64,000 nucleotides of DNA from Scolecobasidium constrictum UM 578 (GCA_000611715.1 AZYM01000291.1:1-64000), one strand, 5' to 3'; shown: positions 10,631-21,663, counted from the stretch's first letter. Translations and numbers: made by a program. The notes: generated from the sequence alone by a model not told the origin.

Positions 10631-12434
10631 ATGGCCGCCGTGGTTGAGGAAGGTCGCGCACGCGACGACGTCACACCTACGCCTGTGGTCAATGGCCTCA
10701 ATCTACACACAGCCAATGTCAATGACCAGCGACGCGACTCGGAGTCCGCAGTAGCGGACGATGACAATGAGGATCTTGCGGAATCCGTCTTCTCTGAGGA
10801 CTTGGGCGGCGCGACGCTCGAGCGCAAAAACACAAACACGGAGCACACGTCGGTGCCTAAACCCGGCGATGTGCGGATAAATGTCAAGGGCGCTTTCATT
10901 GTGGAAGACGACGAGGAGCCTGGGACGCCGGAGGAGCTGCATCAGGGTGACTTTGAGGGGGAGGGGTATCAGTTGGAGAGGAGAGGGATCAGACTGCCGA
11001 ACCACAAGGCAGTGGTGAGCCATATTGCTGTAGATGTGCGGATCATTACTTTCTCACATGGAGAGAGCATTGGCGATGGCTGACTGTATGGACATAGATT
11101 GGCGGCTCTCTTGCGAAGCTGGTCTACTTCTCCTCCGAGCCGGGCGACGAAGAAGGCGGTCGACTCAACTTCTTGAAATTCGAGACGGACAAGATAGATA
11201 CGTGCATCGAATTCATGAAGAGGCTAAAGAAGGAGTACATGCAGCGCAATGGAAATGCACCGAATGATCTGTGTGTCATGGCTACTGGTGGTGGGGCATA
11301 CAAGTACTATGACCGTATAACGCAAGAGCTTGGTGTAGAGGTCATGCGGGAGGATGAGATGGAGTGTTTGATTATTGGTATGTGCTTCGAGGCAGTTCTG
11401 AGGGGGTGCTGGACTAACGAGCAGCAGGTCTGGACTTCTTCATCTCAGAAATACCGCGAGAGGTCTTCAGCTACAGCGATTCGAATCCCATGGCCTTCGT
11501 CGCGCCATCGTCACGAACATATCCGTATCTGCTAGTCAACATTGGCTCGGGCGTGTCCATGATCAAGGTCAGCGGGCCGCGAGAGTTCCAGCGTGTAGGT
11601 GGCACGTCATTAGGAGGAGGTACACTATGGGGTCTGCTATCACTGCTCACAGGCGCACGCAACTTCGAAGAGATGCTTGGAATGGCAGAATGCGGAGACA
11701 ACACACATGTGGACATGCTGGTCGGTGACATCTACGGCACGGGCTATGGCAAGATTGGGCTCAAGAGCACGACGATTGCCAGCACATTCGGCAAGGTATA
11801 CCGTACGAAACGGCGGGCAGAGCGAGAATCGGAAGATTATGGCGGGCTATCAAATGGCGACCACATGGAGCACCACCGGCCGTACATTGCTTCACCCACT
11901 CCTCGCGCACCGAGCACTAATGGCGGCTCGAGAATGACCAATGCAGATGACGATTATCCTGGCACATCCTCGTCTGGTCCCAAGATGACCAACGCGGACG
12001 ACGACTACCCAGGCACCTCATCTTCAAATTACCTACCACGCACAGCCGAGGAAGCCTCGCACGACCATCCAGGTGGTCCTGCCTTCCGCCCTGAAGACAT
12101 ATCCCGCTCCCTCCTATACGCCATTTCCAACAACATCGGCCAGCTCGCATTCTTGCACGCCGAGAAGCACAATTGCGCGCAGATATACTTTGGTGGCAGT
12201 TTCATTGGCGGCCATTGGCAGACAATGGCGACGCTGGCGTATGCGATCAAGTTCTGGAGTAAAGGGACGAAGCAGGCGTTGTTCTTGAGACATGAGGGGT
12301 ACCTAGGTGCTGTCGGGGCGTTCTTGAAGAGGCAGCCGAAGAATTGGGGCAGGAAGAATAGTATGGATGGGCTAAGGGGAGTGATAGGAGCGATTGATAG
12401 AGTGCTTCTGAAGGGTGGAGAGCAGGACTCATGA
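10631..12434 (+). CDS. Pantothenate kinase (type II, eukaryotic)
   Basis: Catalyses the first and usually rate-limiting step of coenzyme A synthesis, ATP + pantothenate to 4'-phosphopantothenate. Exons 10631-11035, 11098-11377 and 11428-12434 give 563 residues; introns are 62 and 50 bp. The ASKHA-fold motifs are visible: IAVDIGGSLAKLVYF at the first exon junction, TGGGAYKYYDRI, LVNIGSGVSMIKV, GGTSLGGGTLWGLLSLLTGA, and IYFGGSFIGG near the end. The N-terminal 120 residues are acidic and low-complexity, as in other fungal members. An insertion of about 90 residues between the GYGKIGL and PEDISRSLLYAISNNIGQ segments carries a duplicated 17-residue unit. The gene converges with uL13m downstream, with 209 bp between stops. 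Confidence 0.95.
11934..12035 (+). repeat. 51-bp in-frame tandem duplication within pantothenate kinase
   Basis: Two units starting at ATG 11934 and ATG 11985 both encode MTNADDDYPGTSSS followed by three variable residues. The DNA copies differ at many third positions (for example AATGCAGATGAC against AACGCGGACGAC), so the duplication is old while the peptide has been kept. Confidence 0.8.
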
Positions 12435-12643
12435 ACGAGATGTCCTTTGGAGATGTTGAACATCAGACTGCCATGAGCAGCTTGGATGCTCTTTGTATAT
12501 GACTTGATACCATGATGCATTTTTGGAGTCCGACATACAGTGCTGAAGCCCCCAAGCCGCTCTCCTTAATTTACAATGCTAGTGCCTTTCTTCCAGCGCC
12601 CGGAAATGCTTTTGTTGCACAGATCTCTCATGATATGTCGTCT

Positions 12644-13293
12644 CTACGGACTCGCAATTGGCGCCGTCTCCACCTTCTGCGTTGATATGGACTCCGGCTG
12701 TATTCTCTCCGGCTGGTCTTTGGCCACATTGAACACTTTCTCGCCTGGGTACTTGAGTATGTTCGCCTTGTGCGGATGCGCTGGTCCTTCGAAAGCTGCA
12801 TTGCCCGTCAGTATCACATCGTCCCAACCAATCCCATCGGCAAGACTCACTCTTCAACCTCGCCAATCTCACATCCCTCAACCGATTCTTAGGTAGCATA
12901 CCCCTTACCGCCCGTCTCAACACCTCCCCTCCGCCCCATTTTTCCATCATCCTCTCCATGGTCACGCTCTTCAGGCTGCCCGGCCGCGTGCTATGGCTGT
13001 AGTAGAGTTTTTGCGTCATCTTCTTGCCCGAGGCTCGGACATGCTGACAATTCGTGGCAACAACGTAGTCGCCGCAGTCGGTCGAGGGATCGTAGATGGG
13101 TTTGTGCTTGCCCATCAAAGCGAGGGCGATGCGGGAAGCGATGCGGCCAAGGGGGAGAGGTGTTGAGGAGAGAGGGAGGTGGTGCCATGCGCGGGCGTAT
13201 GCTAGCCGAGTCTATGAGATCGCGATCAGTACAGAGCATCGTATGCTGCTGTCACAATATATGACTATTTACCTTTCCTAAGGTTTGCGACAT
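12644..13293 (-). CDS. mrpl23: Mitochondrial large-subunit ribosomal protein uL13m
   Basis: Structural protein of the mitochondrial 54S ribosomal subunit. Minus-strand exons are 13293-13273, 13211-12851 and 12795-12644; introns are 61 and 55 bp; 177 residues. Exon 1 encodes only MSQTLGK. The body has the L13 family landmarks: RIASRIALALMGKHKP, DCGDYVVATNCQ, KKMTQKLYYSHSTRPGSLK and RAVRGMLPKNRLRDVRLARL, then TFEGPAHPHKANI after the last junction. The N-terminus is basic and lacks an obvious cleavable presequence, as is common for this protein. It shares a 358-bp divergent promoter with the pterin dehydratase gene. Confidence 0.93.
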
Positions 13294-13651
13294 GGTGGAT
13301 GTGGTTGCCCGCGAAGGGCGCAATTGAAGTGCGGTCGGACTACAACTCCAATGCGCAGATCTGAGATCCGGATATGGTACTGCAGAGAACGGAGGAGTAA
13401 TGAGCGAAGGACAGTGTGCGCTGTGAACAAGTGATCCTTCATCTGAGCTATTCGCCGTGTCTTGAGAAATATCTCCGCCTCTTCGGGACTAGTGTGGTTT
13501 CCCGAGTATCCCCTCAAATTGACTCCACAAGGCATTCAGACGTCTGCATGACATAAGTTGGATCTGCCACCGACAGCCAATAGAACAGCTCATCAATGTG
13601 ATCTTGTGTCCTCTGCAATTACATCCATTGGCTCTGCATAGAAGCGGCAGA
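13294..13651. promoter_or_regulatory. Divergent promoter, uL13m / pterin dehydratase
   Basis: A 358-bp spacer between divergent start codons. I see no strong repeated motif in it. An open frame runs on the plus strand from 13598 into the dehydratase, but it lacks an ATG before 13652. Confidence 0.6.
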
Positions 13652-14296
13652 ATGGCAATGAACGTAGCACGGCTTCGACAAGCTCCTCGCCTTCGAGCAA
13701 CCACGATCCGGGTCTTCCCTACAAACCCCTCATCTACACGCTCTCTCATCTCTGCCATCTCATCTCGTACACCGGATCATCTCCCACTCACATGCCACCG
13801 CTCCATCAGCTACGGACAGAAAGAAATGGCCGAAGCAGCAGCGACCGGATCCTCCTCCCCAGATCCTTCGATCTCCCCAGGCTCAAACGAGCACACCGTC
13901 AAGGACACCCTCAAAATGGAACTCCTCCCTCCTCACTCCCACTGGTCCCTCACACCCTCAGGCACGGGCATCCAACGCACATTCAAGTTCAAGACCTTCA
14001 AAGCAGCCTGGTCGTTCATGGATCGCGTGGCCCAGGAGTGCAAGACGGCGAGGCATCATCCGGAGTGGGCGAATGTGTATAACACTGTCTTTGTGAGATG
14101 GACGACGCACGAGCCGAAGGGCTTGAGCGAGAAGGATGTGGCTATGGCTATGTTTTGTGATGAGCATGCTAGGGAGTTGGGAGTGATTGCGGAGGAAGGT
14201 GGTGGGGAGGGTGTAAAAGAAGGTGAGGGTGTGGCGTGTCTGGCGAATGGGCTGGCGGAGGCGGCGGGCGATTGTTGCGTGCCGAAGAAGAAGTGA
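13652..14296 (+). CDS. Pterin-4-alpha-carbinolamine dehydratase-like protein, probably mitochondrial
   Basis: Dehydrates 4a-hydroxytetrahydropterins. A single exon of 214 residues from ATG 13652. The first 45 residues are rich in Arg, Ser and Thr and nearly free of acids (MAMNVARLRQAPRLRATTIR...), typical of a mitochondrial presequence. The dehydratase domain lies at about residues 95-180. It includes WSLTPSGTGIQRTFKFKTF, then RHHPEWANVYNTVFVRWTTH, with the paired catalytic His and the distal His/Trp, followed by GLSEKDVAMAMFCDEHA. The C-terminal 35 residues form a Gly/Glu/Ala-rich tail. A shorter form could start at the Met before AEAAATG (13826), giving a cytosolic isoform; that is inference. 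The family is normally about 100 residues, so the extensions are notable. Confidence 0.88.
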   Translation: MAMNVARLRQAPRLRATTIRVFPTNPSSTRSLISAISSRTPDHLPLTCHRSISYGQKEMAEAAATGSSSPDPSISPGSNEHTVKDTLKMELLPPHSHWSLTPSGTGIQRTFKFKTFKAAWSFMDRVAQECKTARHHPEWANVYNTVFVRWTTHEPKGLSEKDVAMAMFCDEHARELGVIAEEGGGEGVKEGEGVACLANGLAEAAGDCCVPKKK

Positions 14297-14554
14297 ACAA
14301 GAGTCAGAGCCAGATGAGCTGAGAGTTCCCTTCCTGGGGTTGCGTTCATGGACTCTCAATGGCATTTGTGGGAAACTTGGTCCAGCGTCAGAAGGTCTTC
14401 GACTGCTGGTCGACGGGCTTGTTTGCAGAAGTGGGTCCGTTGCAGCCTGCAGAAGATTTGTTTCCTGCTCGGACTCCGCAACACCTTCGACAATATTCAC
14501 AACAAGTCTTTGCAACAAGTTCGTGACGAGAGAAGCGTGCGATTCTACATTGCT

Positions 14555-16076
14555 ATGGGTGAGTCCATACACATTCAATTCCTCAGAGCTCTACCAAGCA
14601 TCCTTATAGACTTCTCCACGCTTTTCGGGGGCCTTGAAGCGCCCACCGTGTTCTATGACGATGAAGCTGAGCCCTTCGATGACGAGTTCGAAGACAAAGA
14701 GGTCGATTTTGCGACCATAGAGAAGTGCAGCGCATGTGAGCAAAAAGCACTGTTCGGGTGCAACTCCTGTCAAGGCGCGCCAACGCTTGAGCAGGTCAGC
14801 AAGCGAGCAGACGGCGCATGGTATTGCTCTAGAGACTGCCAAAGCGCACATGCCCCTACGCACAAAGAGTTGTGCCAGAAGCTCCAGCAACGCATTGAGG
14901 TCTGCCGCGTAGGCGAATTTCTGCAACAGGTGTGGCTCATCTTCCGGCGAAGCGCATTCGACCTAGACATCACCTCAGTCTGGAAGCACAAGAGTCGCGT
15001 GGTCATGGTCCAAGGCGACAATGCAAAGAAGATGGCATCACGCTGGGTGGCTCCATTTCCCAAGGACCTCACGAACGAAACGGCCCTTGTCGACGCGATT
15101 GCTACTTATCGCTCATGTTCGGAGGCCACGCTATGGCTCCAGCCCCTACTGATCAGTCTCGTGAGTGGTAAGCTTATGCATTGTACAGATAGTCCTTAAT
15201 CTGGTGTCAGACCAAGCCATATTTGTTGATCAGATCGACTTGTCGCTTCAGATGAACCAGCCCATGACTATGTCAATGCTTGACGGCTTCGAGATCGAAC
15301 GCATGCACAACCGCACTTGCATACACCAGGTGTTCGGAGTCACGATGGCTTCTGGAGAGAAATGGATTGTTGATCCAGCAGGCAGCCAGTATGGCTGGCG
15401 TGATGGAGCATTGAGCTGGGTGCAATGCATCGACCAGCGCTTGTACTCGTGCAGGAAAGCGACGCCCCACGAAACCTACGAGGCCCTAGCCCTCCATACG
15501 TTTGGCTACGATCTGTCCAAGTGGTACCAGCTCTGGGAACAGTGGGAGGCTGGTAACCTGATGTACAAGATCCTGTCACGCCTTCTTGGCGGCGAGGGAC
15601 ATGGTGCTGGAGAACTGAGACAGGGCGATGTGTTCCCCGAGATGGCAGGCATGTTTCATGGCAGGACGCTACAGCAATATGAGGAGCAGAGCACAGCGAT
15701 CTATGAAGGACTCAAGACCCAACTACCTGTAGAGATCGAGAGCTTCTACAGCACGGACGGAGCAGAGTCTAGACTTGGGATGCTCAAGCGCTATTGTGCG
15801 ATCACGAAGTGTGTTCGTGATGACAGCTTGACGGCAGTCAAAGCGTACGGCGCTCAATGCCTGAGACTGGAGCTGCAAGGTATTCAGATCTACAAAGCCC
15901 AACTTGCGGGCTATCACGGTGGCGCATCTGCGAGCTCTCGTGGAGGTGCTGGTTGGGGAAGCACGCCGAAGGTGATCAATCGAGAAATTGACCTCTCAGC
16001 GCTGGGCGGTCAAGAGGCGCTCTCAAGGATCTTTCGACGAGATGCACATGCGCAAAGAGGAGAGGAAGAAAGCTGA
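14555..16076 (+). CDS. MYND-type zinc finger protein (copy 1)
   Basis: Exons 14555-14558, 14610-15167 and 15211-16076. The first coding exon is only ATGG; the introns are 51 and 43 bp. The 51-bp intron is a multiple of three without a stop, so a longer in-frame start at 14348 is possible. The MYND motif spans about residues 30-80: CSACEQKALFGC, CNSCQ, then WYCSRDCQSAHAPTHKELC. MYND fingers bind proteins, not DNA. The rest (VFGVTMASGEKWIVDPAG, SQYGWRDGALSW) is shared only with the next gene and with uncharacterised fungal MYND proteins. The frame stops at 16076, but a charged helical stretch (DEMHMRKEERKKAETRFLK) continues one frame over. A Lys-rich tail then returns to the first frame and ends at 16271, so the true C-terminus may be longer. 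Confidence 0.75.
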
Positions 16077-16271
16077 GACAAGGTTCTTGAAGGAGGCTCA
16101 GCAACAGGAAATGCAAGAAGCGGAGAAGGTAGTGCCGGAGACCATACTCCAGAGGCAGCCTGATCTGACGATGACGATGCGGTGATGGCTTCTGTGAAAG
16201 ATGTTGGAGCAGGCAAAGGCAGAGCTGGTGGGAAGAAGGGCGGTAAGACGGGAAAGAAGAAGAGGGTTTGA

Positions 16272-16668
16272 GTTTGTCGGAGTAACTGGTTGAGCTGCAA
16301 TCGAGGCGAGAGATCTGGTCGACAAGCTTAAGCAATTTTATGTCGGCGGTCATACACTTGCTTCGCAGATATTGTGCCTGGAAAGGGTGACAGTGATGGC
16401 GCCTAGGTTCATTCGACGGATTCGAGCAGGTCGGACACAGCGAGGGCTTCAGTTGTTAGGACGAGGGTCTAATACTAGAAGACCGCGAAAACGGGCGCAA
16501 GGTCTTTATTGATCTGCCGAGGAATCAATTCATGTCATACAGTTGTGTTTCATGTTTACGTCGTTGCTCTTCGATTAATGTGGGTCTCAGGAAGCTTGGA
16601 AGCTGACGACGCGAGGACTAACACACTTCCAATTCTTACACAAACGTCATCAATTGATCTGCGGTAAA
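16272..16668. other. Spacer between the two MYND genes
   Basis: A 397-bp interval with no supported gene. It holds the 3' end of MYND copy 1 and the promoter of copy 2. Confidence 0.55.
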
Positions 16669-18241
16669 ATGGAGCAAACTACCGATTTCCCTACAGATGG
16701 TGAGCAAAGCTTCTAGCCAGGCGTGATCACTACTGATACTGCAAGCAGACTCGGGAGTGGCCTCGCAAGGACTCGATACTGCTGCGAAGCCTGCAGCAGA
16801 GGAGACGGTGAGTGACGGCTTCAATGGCATCCATTCGATCATGGAAAATGGGGCACTCATGGAATTCTCGAAGGTGAGCCAAGAATTCATTTCCAGCGAA
16901 TCGAGACTGACAAAGAAGCCAATGCCAATGGCCCAGCGCTCGGTCTCGATAATGAGCAACCTTACACTCCGTGGAAGTTCAGTCCAGCAGCAACGCCGCC
17001 TACATGCGCACTGTGCGGGCGGCAGGCCACAATGAAGTGCGGTAAATGCGCGGGTGCTCCAGCCGTGGACATGTCTGGCTGCTTCGATACGTGGTACTGC
17101 TCGAGAGGTTGTCAGAAGCTTCACTGGACGAAGGGCACTCACAAGGCGGAGTGCAACAAGCTATTCAAGCGCAAGCTGCTGGTGCGTGCAGCGGAGCTCG
17201 TGCAGGCCGTTTGGCGTGTTATTCGCATGCGCCTTTATGATCGCACTGTGCTCCAAGTCGCTTACACGGAAGACATGATCATTATCTTGGAGGACAGTGA
17301 CGCACCTTTGCAGCCGCCATTGTTCAAGGCCTTCTCCATGAATAAGACAGAGGGCATGACCGATGAGGCGCGCGATGTCATGCTCTTTGTGGACAAGCAT
17401 CAGGAGTCTCACGTGTGGTTGTCGAGGCTTGTCACACGTCTACTGAAAGGTAGTGCCTTCCAATGCGAAAGATATGCTGTATTTTCCGCTAACTCGTCCA
17501 GACCACATCAGTGAGATGAAGTTCCTGAAGTTCAACGCCGCAAACTGGCAACGCGAGATCCACGTCCTCGGCCATCCGGCCATGCTGCCGCTGCCAGCGC
17601 AGAACACGAGTGCGCGTGACATCAAGCCGAACAGCGGGGAGGATTGGGTTATCGATGTGACCGGCTGTGTCTATGGCTGGAAAGGTCTAGTGATGGATAT
17701 GGAGCCCTACATTCTCAAACGAGCCCAGCGCATGTCTAGCCGACCAACAGCGGCTATGGTGGAATCCTGGCCATTGCTACCACCTGAGGAACGCATCGAA
17801 AACTTCTTCTCGAACGCCTCTTCCTCGACTGATGGCCGCTCATTGGTTGCACAATACGTCCTCGCTGAACAGCATGTCACCGTCAACTACTGGTTTCATT
17901 GGCTTGAGAAGTATGTTCGCGCAGTCAACATCAATGCGCTGATCGCAGGAACGCATGACGAGTATCTCGCTGGGAAGAAGAAGTTCATCGATGCTGTGGA
18001 GGACGAGTTCGTTGCAGCCGTGCGAAAAAACTTTGCTCAGGGGGACATGACTAGTGTGCGCGCGCACATCCGCAAGCATGTTGCGAAGACGAAGGGCGTG
18101 GATGTTGGAGATCGGAAGGCGCTGCTACAGTGGGAATTGGAGCATGTCCTCCTTCACAATCGGCTCGACAAGGCGGATGAGATTGAGTTGTTCTCGGTCG
18201 ACCTGAGCGATGTCTTACCACCGTACAAGTTGGCGAAATGA
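16669..18241 (+). CDS. MYND-type zinc finger protein (copy 2)
   Basis: Exons 16669-16699, 16749-16807, 16897-17449 and 17502-18241 give 460 residues; introns are 49, 89 and 52 bp. The MYND finger is at about residues 55-100: CALCGRQATMKCGKC, then WYCSRGCQKLHWTKGTHKAE. Downstream are LLVRAAELVQAVWRVIRMRL and DWVIDVTGCVYGWKG, which align with copy 1 (FLQQVWLIFRRSAFDL and KWIVDPAGSQYGWRDG). Intron 1 is phase 1 right after a very short first exon. The last intron is phase 1 after a WL....L.....L helix and resumes with a GAC codon, exactly as in copy 1. Tandem duplication is the simplest explanation. The C-terminus differs from copy 1 and lacks the Lys-rich tail. Biochemical role unknown. Confidence 0.85.
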
Positions 18242-20166
18242 AGCGCTCTTGATAGTGCTCAAGCGTGAAGCGTCTGTCCCCAAGTCTCTAATTAGGAACA
18301 AGCGTATCTTGTGACGATGGATGGGATGATACCGAGTGCGTTCTTGCTGGTGCATTTTAGTCGTTACAACTTCACATCGTGGGATCCCGACCCATGTGCA
18401 AATCAGCCTCCAGAGATTCTTGCAGACTAAGACACCGTAAGTGGTTATAGACGGGTTCTTAGGAGCGCCAAAGCCTCAACGGGGCCTCAAGTTATACCAA
18501 GTATCACTCAAGTACATCACCTCCTCCTTCTCACGCTTCCAATGGTCACATCTGATAGCTTCCGAAAAGCATGCGCCAAAGATTGCCTTGTAGTGACATA
18601 ATCAGATGCTCTCCCTACTAAAGTATCAGCCGAGTCTCAGCAGGATGTTAACATCAAAGACGGACGGAAATTGCCTGCTCCACCCCTGCCGCAGAAACCT
18701 GCATAGTGAGAGGCTTCTGAGTGGGATCTTTGGGTTGGTATTATCTCAGCTACGAGGGTGTCGTCTGTCTCGAACGACTTCCGAGAATTGCAACATGTGG
18801 ATTCTTCTGAGCAATGGAAAGACATGATGATGTTGAGATCTGGGTATGGATGTCAGCCTGCACGTAAGTCGTTCGGAGAACTATCGCTTACTGAAGGCAC
18901 GCAATCGAGGGCAATGAGTCTGTTCTTCGGCAATGCAGATGTTCTCCTCCACGCCTCCACATATGTTGTGGATCTGATATCCGCACCTGATACTGTGTCA
19001 ATTCTCGCAGCAATCTTGGGTCGTGACATGCAGCACATGCATTTCCCCGCAAAGCAAACGTCAATCCCGACAATCCTGCATCAGATTTGGCGTCGGCTTT
19101 ATCCCGGATGCATTAGCTGCTCAAGCCATGATTGCTTTTGGGTCGATAGAATAGGTGAGCGACATCGCCAAGACGGCAGCCAATGGCAATTAAGCTCAAC
19201 ACTAGCAAGAGCTTGTACTTTCACAAGGTACATCAAGGGCAGCATTGGTGAGATCTATATTTTCGATCCTTGAACCACAACTTTGGTCCATGAGGGATTC
19301 TGCGCTTCGGGTTCTTCATAGGCCCAGTCGTCTTAAACTGGCAGCTTGTTGATCGGCATAGTCTTGCTTGATCAGAGCAAGACAGTTGTTGCATCGCAAG
19401 CGTGCCAAACATGCTGCCCATTTATGCTCTGAGTGGAGCTTCGTATGTACGAACCCGAAGGCTGAAGGTGCCAATATGACTGCAGGAGAGTGTGCCACGG
19501 TAATCTGCACAGGACAGAGTTCCACAGATGTCAGTCTTACCCGTCCGGTGGAGCGTCACGGCCGTTTTGTGACCTTGCCAGAATTCATGCGGTGCGTACA
19601 CGATACTACTTGTTGAAATGGCATGCAATTTGCAGCAGCTTGGATTCAGCCGTTGCTGTACAATATATCTGTCCCAGACTCTCGACTTGAAGACCTCGCG
19701 GATCCCCTCGTGGATTTGCGAACCCAGCTCACCGTCTCTGAAGGGTGTATATAGAAGGGCTGAAACGCTTATGTTGAGCTGAAGTGATTAAAGCAAGTCA
19801 GCCTTATGTGACCGCGCTACACGTGACAAGATGAGCATCACAGACGAATCTTACCGCTTGCCAAGATGGGGGGCCTTGGAAGATGGTCAGCCCGATCAGA
19901 GTAGTACAAGAGACACACAGCTGCAGCCCATCGACGAGGAGATCGACCCGCGAGACATCTCCAATCACACCTGGGGCTTCGGCAAAGATTCGACAGGAAG
20001 ACGTTCGTCGACGTTTGAGCTTTCGAGACGGCAAAGCATCGTAGCTCAGTGCGCAATCTCCCCTTATCGATAAGAGGGGTGCAGGTTCGCTAATGCTGGC
20101 GCGCGCAGACACCTTCACCATATTCCACAGCCGCCCCGCCTGCACCGCAGTCTTCCTGGCGCCGCG
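18242..20166. other. Gene-poor interval
   Basis: About 1.9 kb. The longest open frame (18758-19273, plus) starts without ATG and matches nothing I recognise. Some Cys/His-containing minus-strand frames (18850-19690) are too scattered to call a zinc-finger gene. A possible 80-residue gene at 19831 is listed separately. Confidence 0.5.
19831..20073 (+). CDS. Possible small hydrophilic protein (80 aa)
   Basis: An ATG-started frame encoding an acidic, polar peptide (MSITDESYRLPRWGALEDGQ...) with no signal or membrane segment. No family is recognised. It ends in a 12-bp perfect palindrome, CTTATCGATAAG, that includes the stop codon. It could equally be part of the 5' region of the DUF1398 gene 94 bp downstream in the same frame. 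Weak call. Confidence 0.3.
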   Translation: MSITDESYRLPRWGALEDGQPDQSSTRDTQLQPIDEEIDPRDISNHTWGFGKDSTGRRSSTFELSRRQSIVAQCAISPYR

Positions 20167-20661
20167 ATGCCCATTGACGATGCGACGGTGAAGAGTCTGC
20201 ATGAGGTGTGGGACAGAGTGTACAGACCTCAAAATGGCAGCAAAGGTCTCACATTCCCCGACACGGTGCACAGCCTTGCAGATCTAGGGGTGAATCGATA
20301 CCGCGTCGATTTCATTGCGAACACGGCGACCGCATACATAAAGGGCGACTGCTGTGTATACCATTTCCCAAGCTATGCGACAGATCTGATCGTACCTGGT
20401 ACGATACCGTGGAGCTTGGAGCGGCTGAGGATTGCCATCAAGAAAGCAAGAGAAGACGCGAAGAACAACACACCAGATTTGCCCAACTACACGCGGCAGA
20501 TTGTGGAGGCAGGAGTGGTTGATTATACATGCTTCATCGAGGGTAGAAGAGTGACATATTCAGGATATCTAGGCGAGATGTACTCGGCGTGGTTCATGGG
20601 TGCAGGAGCTGATGCTCCTCTCAATACCGGCCTAGCGCGAAGGAACACGACTCTTCGCTAG
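20167..20661 (+). CDS. DUF1398 family protein
   Basis: A single exon of 164 residues. It matches the layout of the DUF1398 family (E. coli YbcV type): GLTFPDTVHSLADLGVNRYR, VDFIANTATAYI, then an IPWSLERLRIAIKKARED helix, LPNYTRQIVEAGVVDY and a closing GRRVTYSGYLGEMYSAWF. The family is about 120-140 residues and widespread in bacteria and fungi, and its function is unknown. No targeting signal. Start at ATG 20167 because the family begins shortly after it. The wide bacterial distribution makes ancient transfer possible, but base composition here does not differ visibly from neighbours. Confidence 0.88.
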   Translation: MPIDDATVKSLHEVWDRVYRPQNGSKGLTFPDTVHSLADLGVNRYRVDFIANTATAYIKGDCCVYHFPSYATDLIVPGTIPWSLERLRIAIKKAREDAKNNTPDLPNYTRQIVEAGVVDYTCFIEGRRVTYSGYLGEMYSAWFMGAGADAPLNTGLARRNTTLR

Positions 20662-21041
20662 TGCGGAAGATTGAACGGCCTCTGCTTCGATATGTGTTAT
20701 TGTTACCATAGACTTATCTTCGACCTCTCGTGTAGCACACACGAGAGCATGAATCTCAGCCTCAAATGTGCGGCTGATCTTGATCCCATGCAAGGCTCTA
20801 CTGCACTATGTGGCTTTCCGAGTGATTGCAAATATCTTCAACCCATTCCACTATGGAAATTGGATGATTGTCGCCCGTTTGCATCGCCTCTTGCAACTTA
20901 TAGCACTGTTCAGGTCGCGCCGAATCGCGTAGTGAGCGGTCGAGTGTCGCGGCCTGCCACAGATGCACCAGGTATATCCTGGAAAGGTAAAGGCCATCAT
21001 TGTACGTATCCATGCTGCTCCTGTTGGCAGATCTTGCTACT
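20662..21041. other. Convergent 3' region
   Basis: A 380-bp spacer between the convergent DUF1398 and EMC10 genes. No supported gene. Confidence 0.6.
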
Positions 21042-21663
21042 CTACTCCTTGCCCCCTCCACCAGCTGCGAGCTGGAGCACCAGGAAGAGCGCTAGAGCCC
21101 ACCAGTATCTGTGATCACGTTAGCATCACCTGTCCTAGATTCGAAAAAGACATCGCATACTTCTGCAGGAATGATCGAGTATCCTCCTGCGGCTTGTCCA
21201 GCTTGCCATCCGCATTGAGTACAACAGGCTTGTTCAAGACTGGCTCGGGACCAGCTTGAATAGGCTGCACCTCCACCAGAAGATCCTCGCTCTTTGCGCC
21301 TTTAACAGCAGCAGCAGACTTGAAAGACTTGAAGCTGACGTGCGTGACAGCTCCGTCACTATCTGTATGCAACGTAATCTTCTGCGTAACGCCGTCCTTG
21401 AACGATGCTGCTGAAGTTGCGACACCGCTCCATGCCTTGTTGTTATCCAGAAGACCTATTCTGACGAGCTCATCGTCTTTCACGGCAACAGCCTTCTTGC
21501 TCTTGAGTGTTGGCGCTTCGCTTGACGAGACAGGGAGGTTGACTTCGGCGTATGGTTTTGGTGATGATGCTGAAAGTGGCCAGGCGTAGATTGTGATAGA
21601 GGAAGCAGCGGCGGAGGCGGAGATGATGAAGAGCGCAGCGAGCGCTATGAGCCGAGTTATCAT
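21042..21663 (-). CDS. EMC10: ER membrane protein complex subunit 10 (EMC10-like)
   Basis: Subunit of the EMC insertase that places tail-anchored and multipass proteins into the ER membrane. Minus-strand exons are 21663-21161 and 21108-21042, with a 52-bp intron whose branch site is gctaac; 189 residues. The product starts with a signal peptide (MITRLIALAALFIISASAAA), followed by a beta-rich lumenal domain (SITIYAWPLS ... VTQKITLHTDSDGAVTHVSF). It then has the family's end motif: PEPVLNKPVV, and, across the splice junction, FLQKYWWALALFLVLQLAA plus a short GGGGKE tail. Without the intron the transmembrane helix would be lost, so the short last exon is required. The neighbouring hac1 also serves ER homeostasis, but no linkage of regulation is visible. 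Confidence 0.88.

Noticed and set aside
18850..19690. Possible degraded zinc-finger gene on the minus strand (scattered Cys pairs in different frames)
   Set aside because: No consistent C2H2 or MYND spacing and no exon chain that joins the frames.
20036..20105. tRNA-like stretch (TAGCTCAGTG box-A look, GGTTCGC box-B look, palindrome CTTATCGATAAG)
   Set aside because: The 5' and 3' ends cannot pair as an acceptor stem and the box-B part does not match GGTTCGANTCC. Probably chance around a palindrome.
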